DNA of 8,007 nucleotides from Candidatus Auribacterota bacterium (lineage in GTDB: Bacteria; Auribacterota; Tritonobacteria; UBA1439): the NCBI GenBank assembly GCA_026391995.1, contig JAPLCY010000281.1:1-8007 (forward strand). The letters are read 5' to 3'. The position numbers and the translations under genes were made by a program. The notes under the pieces are model-generated. The model was not told the DNA's origin. It was given only the letters and a program-made list of their open reading frames with translations, and did no database searches. Of this stretch, positions 6,025-8,007 are shown one piece after another (positions within the stretch are counted from its first letter, which is position 1; each line of letters opens with the position of its first letter).

Positions 6025-6317
6025 TCGGGCGCCCGCTCCTGGAGCGGCTGACGGAAGCATCAGGGGGACTGCGGTCCCGCCGACGATACGGGGACTATAC
6101 CGCGCGATCTCAGGAAAGCAAAATGTAGTGCCAAAGGTTTTTCGTGTCTCCGTAACTCGTTCGTAATGAACATACTCGTGTTTTGAACTGTAGAAGATGG
6201 GTTAAATCATAAGATCCCTATCCGCACATTTGCGGACTGGGACAATGTGAAGCTTGGGTTTCTTCAGATAAAGTGCCGCTTGATATTTAAGGCTCGACCA
6301 TGAAAGAACTTTAAATG
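6025..6317. other. Gene-free stretch with small hairpins
   Basis: I see no coding region here. Directly after the pseudogene stop is a hairpin, CCGCTCC-T-GGAGCGG (6033-6047), without a T-run; it may be a terminator remnant. GGGAC-tgcg-GTCCC lies at 6065-6078. From about 6110 the base composition becomes AT-richer than the flanking genes. A longer stem-loop at 6215-6242 is listed separately. Confidence 0.5.
6215..6242. other. Two-part stem-loop
   Basis: TCCC-ta-TCCGCA-catt-TGCGGA-ct-GGGA: a perfect 6-bp stem with a 4-nt loop, then a symmetrical 2-nt internal bulge and a further 4 bp. It lies in gene-free, AT-richer DNA. It could be a repetitive palindrome, the end of a lost insertion sequence or a terminator lacking its T-run. 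No second copy exists in this window. Confidence 0.45.
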
Positions 6318-6503
6318 CTATTGTTTAACCTCAATCTCAGTTGTGGCCAGGTTGCTCAGCCAGTAGCGCTGATCGAACGGGCTTGTTCCGTGCCATACGA
6401 TAACGGCATACCATGTGTACCGTCCCTTAAGCTGATAAAGAAAGGGGTTGCTGACCATGTAAACCGGCGCCTGTTCACCGAAGACTGAGGGTCGGAGAAG
6501 GGC
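6318..6503 (-). pseudogene. C-terminal remnant of a secreted beta-sandwich domain protein
   Basis: The minus strand is open for 62 codons between TGA (6506-6504) and TAG (6320-6318). It reads ...VFGEQAPVYMVSNPFLYQLK, then GRYTWYAVIVWHGTSPFDQR, then YWLSNLATTEIEVKQ. The pattern G-x-Y-T-W-Y-A-V...G-T-S-P-F-D...W-L-S-N-L-A-T resembles the last strands of secreted proteins with a C-terminal Ig-like or beta-sandwich domain (from memory of such proteins, not a search). There is no start codon before Met at 6458, no ribosome site and no upstream domain. I read it as the tail of a lost gene rather than a small gene. Confidence 0.55.
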
Positions 6504-6534
6504 TCATCTCAGGTACAGCGCATGGTTGGCAACT

Positions 6535-6831
6535 TCACCGCAGCTTGGATGGGTCAAGCAATCTAGCGCCGTGATGAATCGTAAGAATTTCGACAAGTTC
6601 GGCGGGGAGCCGATAGACGATACGATAGCTTCCTAGGATAACCTTACGGATAAAAGGGTCGTTCCTTTCCGGTACAATCCTGCACAAATTCGGGAAATTA
6701 GCAATCCGCTCAACAGCCTCAACAACGTCTGTGGCGAACAACCGGGCGTAGTGTGGCGAGTCTTGCGCAACAAACTCAGTGATAGACTCCAGGTCATCAG
6801 CTGCTTGCGGAGTCCATCTCACTTCAGCCAT
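6535..6831 (-). CDS. RelE/ParE-family toxin
   Basis: A 98-residue protein of the RelE/ParE superfamily, normal length. It opens with EVRWTPQAADDLESITEFVA, the usual strand-then-helices start. It then has FPNLCRIVPERNDPFIRKVI (46-65) and GSYRIVYRL (67-75), the hallmark central strands, and ends ILTIHHGARLLDPSKLR, the family's V-x-x-I-x-H-G-x-R-x-L end. By sequence it is closer to the ParE/plasmid-stabilisation branch. Members either cleave ribosome-bound mRNA or poison gyrase; which applies here cannot be decided. Its ATG overlaps the end of the antitoxin gene by 13 bp, the normal order and coupling for these modules. Confidence 0.9.
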   Translation of the reverse strand: MAEVRWTPQAADDLESITEFVAQDSPHYARLFATDVVEAVERIANFPNLCRIVPERNDPFIRKVILGSYRIVYRLPAELVEILTIHHGARLLDPSKLR

Positions 6832-7001
6832 TTCGCCATCCTTTCCTTGACCTGAGCATGGGAAAGTGCCTTGTCGGCGTCGGCTTGCTGGAGCCCCCTT
6901 TCGATCTTCGAAAGAAACAGAAGACGCTCCATCGCGTCTTCTATCGATGCATCATCTGGAAGCCCCTGCATAGCTTGGATCATCTTCTCTTTTTTTGTCA
7001 T
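6819..7001 (-). CDS. Antitoxin partner of the RelE/ParE-type toxin
   Basis: A 60-residue protein. LPDDASIEDAMERLLFLSKIERGLQQADA (14-42), followed by an amphipathic VKERMAKWLK end, matches the small antitoxin family paired with ParE-like toxins (LP-x-D-A-S-I-E-D-A-x-E-R-L...K-I-E-R-G). It has no visible ribbon-helix-helix beyond the short N-terminus, so it may neutralise without classical DNA binding. The start at 7001 has AAAGG only one base upstream. Met7 (6983), after GAGAAG, is an alternative. The toxin gene follows with a 13-bp overlap. Confidence 0.85.
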   Translation of the reverse strand: MTKKEKMIQAMQGLPDDASIEDAMERLLFLSKIERGLQQADADKALSHAQVKERMAKWLK

Positions 7002-7007
7002 GCCTTT

Positions 7008-7036
7008 AGAATACCCTTTTCGGCTTAAAGCATCAA
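7008..7036 (-). promoter_or_regulatory. Promoter of the toxin-antitoxin operon, near-leaderless
   Basis: On the minus strand TTGATG (7036-7031) and TATTCT (7013-7008) are 17 bp apart, each matching four of six consensus bases. Only six bases separate the -10 from the ATG at 7001, so transcription would begin at or next to the first codon. That implies either a leaderless transcript or translation from Met7 (6983). Confidence 0.4.
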
Positions 7037-7294
7037 CCGGTTATTGGGAGGAGTTTCCTCATTTTTTCTCCGTTAGTGTTTTGCTCAACAGGAAATTAGA
7101 CTTTTTTCGAGTCTCAGATTTTTGTGATTCTGCTCCTCACGAATTATTTTGTTAGCCTGCCTCTGTGACTGAGGCCTTACCAAATCAGATCAGATGAACT
7201 TCCACTTTCTAACGCTACATGGTATTATGCACGTAACAGCCCGAGATTGCAGAGCTGAGACTGAATCTCCAGAAGGGAGAAGGGAGGCGCCCGA

Positions 7295-7495
7295 ATGGTC
7301 TGGGAAAAAATAGGCGAAACCGCCGGCATGGTGTATGGCTTCATCCAGAAACATGGCGAGGCCACGCCTACCGAACTGATCAAGCATCTCAAGGCGCCGT
7401 ACGATGTCCTCCAAATGGCGATCGGCTGGCTCGCCCGGGAAGACAAGATCAGGATCGAGAAGGTCAAGGGCACGCTCCGCATCTCGCTCAAGTAG
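7295..7495 (+). CDS. Winged-helix domain protein (DUF2582-like)
   Basis: A 66-residue protein that reads as one winged helix-turn-helix: KIGETAGMVYGFIQKHGEAT (helix 1), PTELIKHLKAPYDVLQMAIG (helices 2-3), WLAREDKIRIEK...LRISLK (wing). IGETAG near the start and the AIGWLAREDKI block are characteristic of the DUF2582 family, whose function is not established. DNA or protein binding is likely from the fold. AGGGAGG (7281-7287) precedes the ATG by 7 bases. A TATTAT at 7223-7228 could be the -10 of its promoter, but no good -35 is seen. The aconitase gene begins 4 bases after the stop, so they almost certainly share a transcript. Confidence 0.85.
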   Translation: MVWEKIGETAGMVYGFIQKHGEATPTELIKHLKAPYDVLQMAIGWLAREDKIRIEKVKGTLRISLK

Positions 7496-7499
7496 CCGC

Positions 7500-8007
7500 A
7501 TGGCCAGAACCGTTACCGAAAAAATCATCGCCTCACGCCTCGCTGCCGGATGCATGAAGCCGGGCCGCGAGATCGCGCTGCGGATCGACCAGACCCTCAC
7601 GCAGGACGCCACCGGCACCCTCGCCTTTATTCAATTCGAGGCGCTGGGCCTGGCAAGGACAAGGGCTCGCCTCTCGGTGAGCTACGTCGACCACAACACC
7701 CTCCAGACCGGTTACCAGAACGCCGATGACCACCGTTTCCTGCAAAGCGCGGCGGCGCGCTACGGCGTCCACTTCTCCCGGCCCGGCAACGGCATCTGCC
7801 ATCAGGTGCACCTCGAGCGGTTCGCCGCCCCCGGGCACACGCTCCTCGGCTCGGACAGCCACACCCCCACGGCCGGCGGATTGGGCATGCTTGCCATCGG
7901 TGCGGGGGGCCTGGATGTCGCCGCGGCGATGGCGGGAGAGCCGTTCTCTTTCGCCATGCCGGAAATCGTTCTCGTCAGGATGACCGGCTCGCTCCGCCCC
8001 TGGGTGT
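7500..8007 (+). CDS. acn: Aconitate hydratase, Aquifex-type, N-terminal part (cut by window edge)
   Basis: 169 codons are present of a protein usually near 640 residues. Aconitase interconverts citrate and isocitrate through cis-aconitate in the cytosol, in the citric acid cycle. Recognisable blocks are MARTVTEKII, IRIDQTLTQDATGTLAFIQF, SVSYVDHNTLQTGYQNADDH, GNGICHQVHLERFAAPG, LLGSDSHTPTAGGLGMLAIG and AAAMAGEPFSFAMPEIV. These are the substrate-binding and loop segments of the superfamily, and the spacing fits the short bacterial 'Aquifex-type' aconitase rather than AcnA or AcnB. The cysteines of the [4Fe-4S] cluster lie beyond the edge. The start is the ATG at 7500, four bases after the DUF2582-like stop, with weak ribosome signals that suggest translational coupling. 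Homoaconitase/isopropylmalate isomerase are less likely because of the DQTLTQDATGT and LGSDSHTPT wording. Confidence 0.93.
   Translation, partial: MARTVTEKIIASRLAAGCMKPGREIALRIDQTLTQDATGTLAFIQFEALGLARTRARLSVSYVDHNTLQTGYQNADDHRFLQSAAARYGVHFSRPGNGICHQVHLERFAAPGHTLLGSDSHTPTAGGLGMLAIGAGGLDVAAAMAGEPFSFAMPEIVLVRMTGSLRPWV

Noticed and set aside
7048..7067. Intrinsic terminator GAGGA-GTT-TCCTC followed by A and six T on the plus strand
   Set aside because: The stem is only 5 bp, there is no plus-strand gene ending upstream, and it lies ahead of the divergent toxin-antitoxin promoter. Probably chance.
7098..7114. Hairpin AGACT-TTTTTCG-AGTCT
   Set aside because: Five pairs with a T-rich loop in AT-rich DNA; expected by chance and not followed by a T-run.
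1..8007. A new defence, biosynthetic or mobile multi-gene system
   Set aside because: Gene orientations change often, neighbours belong to unrelated families and no conserved-looking cassette is visible apart from the common toxin-antitoxin pair. The evidence does not support claiming a system.

Overview
The window looks like chromosomal DNA from a GC-rich, probably anaerobic, free-living bacterium with a Gram-negative type envelope. The envelope hint is a lipobox lipoprotein and a Sec-secreted protein. The anaerobe hint is a CooC-like nickel-insertion ATPase, together with an aconitase whose N-terminus resembles the 'Aquifex-type' family. The genus cannot be read from the sequence. Omnitrophota-like, deltaproteobacterial or spirochaete-like lineages would all fit. 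No phage, integron, CRISPR array, rRNA or tRNA was recognised.

Layout, left to right. (1) 1-1007, minus: a metal-dependent amidohydrolase of the deaminase type, cut by the left edge. (2) 1008-1258: a divergent intergenic region. It holds a 7-bp-periodic array (1026-1123) that folds on itself as a long imperfect hairpin, and a good sigma-70 promoter for the rightward genes. (3) 1259-2887, plus: a two-gene unit, a TIM-barrel sugar phosphate isomerase/epimerase family protein and a CooC/NifH-like ATPase whose signature lysine is arginine. (4) 2875-3375, minus: a secreted periplasmic-type protein that overlaps the ATPase gene tail to tail. Its promoter region (3414-3494) is AT-rich, carries an operator-like palindrome, and faces an HNH endonuclease gene (3535-4092). 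(5) 4113-4322: a small lipoprotein. (6) 4467-5498: a short MFS transporter that seems to lack the TM2-TM3 segment with motif A. (7) 5609-6024: a broken isochorismatase-family hydrolase with an internal deletion and frame change. (8) 6025-6534: no intact gene, with hairpins and a minus-strand remnant of the C-terminus of a secreted beta-sandwich protein. (9) 6535-7001, minus: a RelE/ParE-type toxin-antitoxin pair with a candidate near-leaderless promoter. (10) 7295-8007, plus: a small winged-helix protein (DUF2582-like) four bases ahead of an aconitase gene that runs off the right edge.

Most of the window is ordinary housekeeping or accessory chromosome. About 4.4-7.2 kb looks like a decaying tract: a transporter with a missing segment, a hydrolase pseudogene, an orphan gene tail and a toxin-antitoxin module in visibly AT-richer DNA. 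The most unusual non-coding structure is the heptameric inverted array at 1026-1123. I found no convincing evidence for a new multi-gene defence or biosynthetic system.
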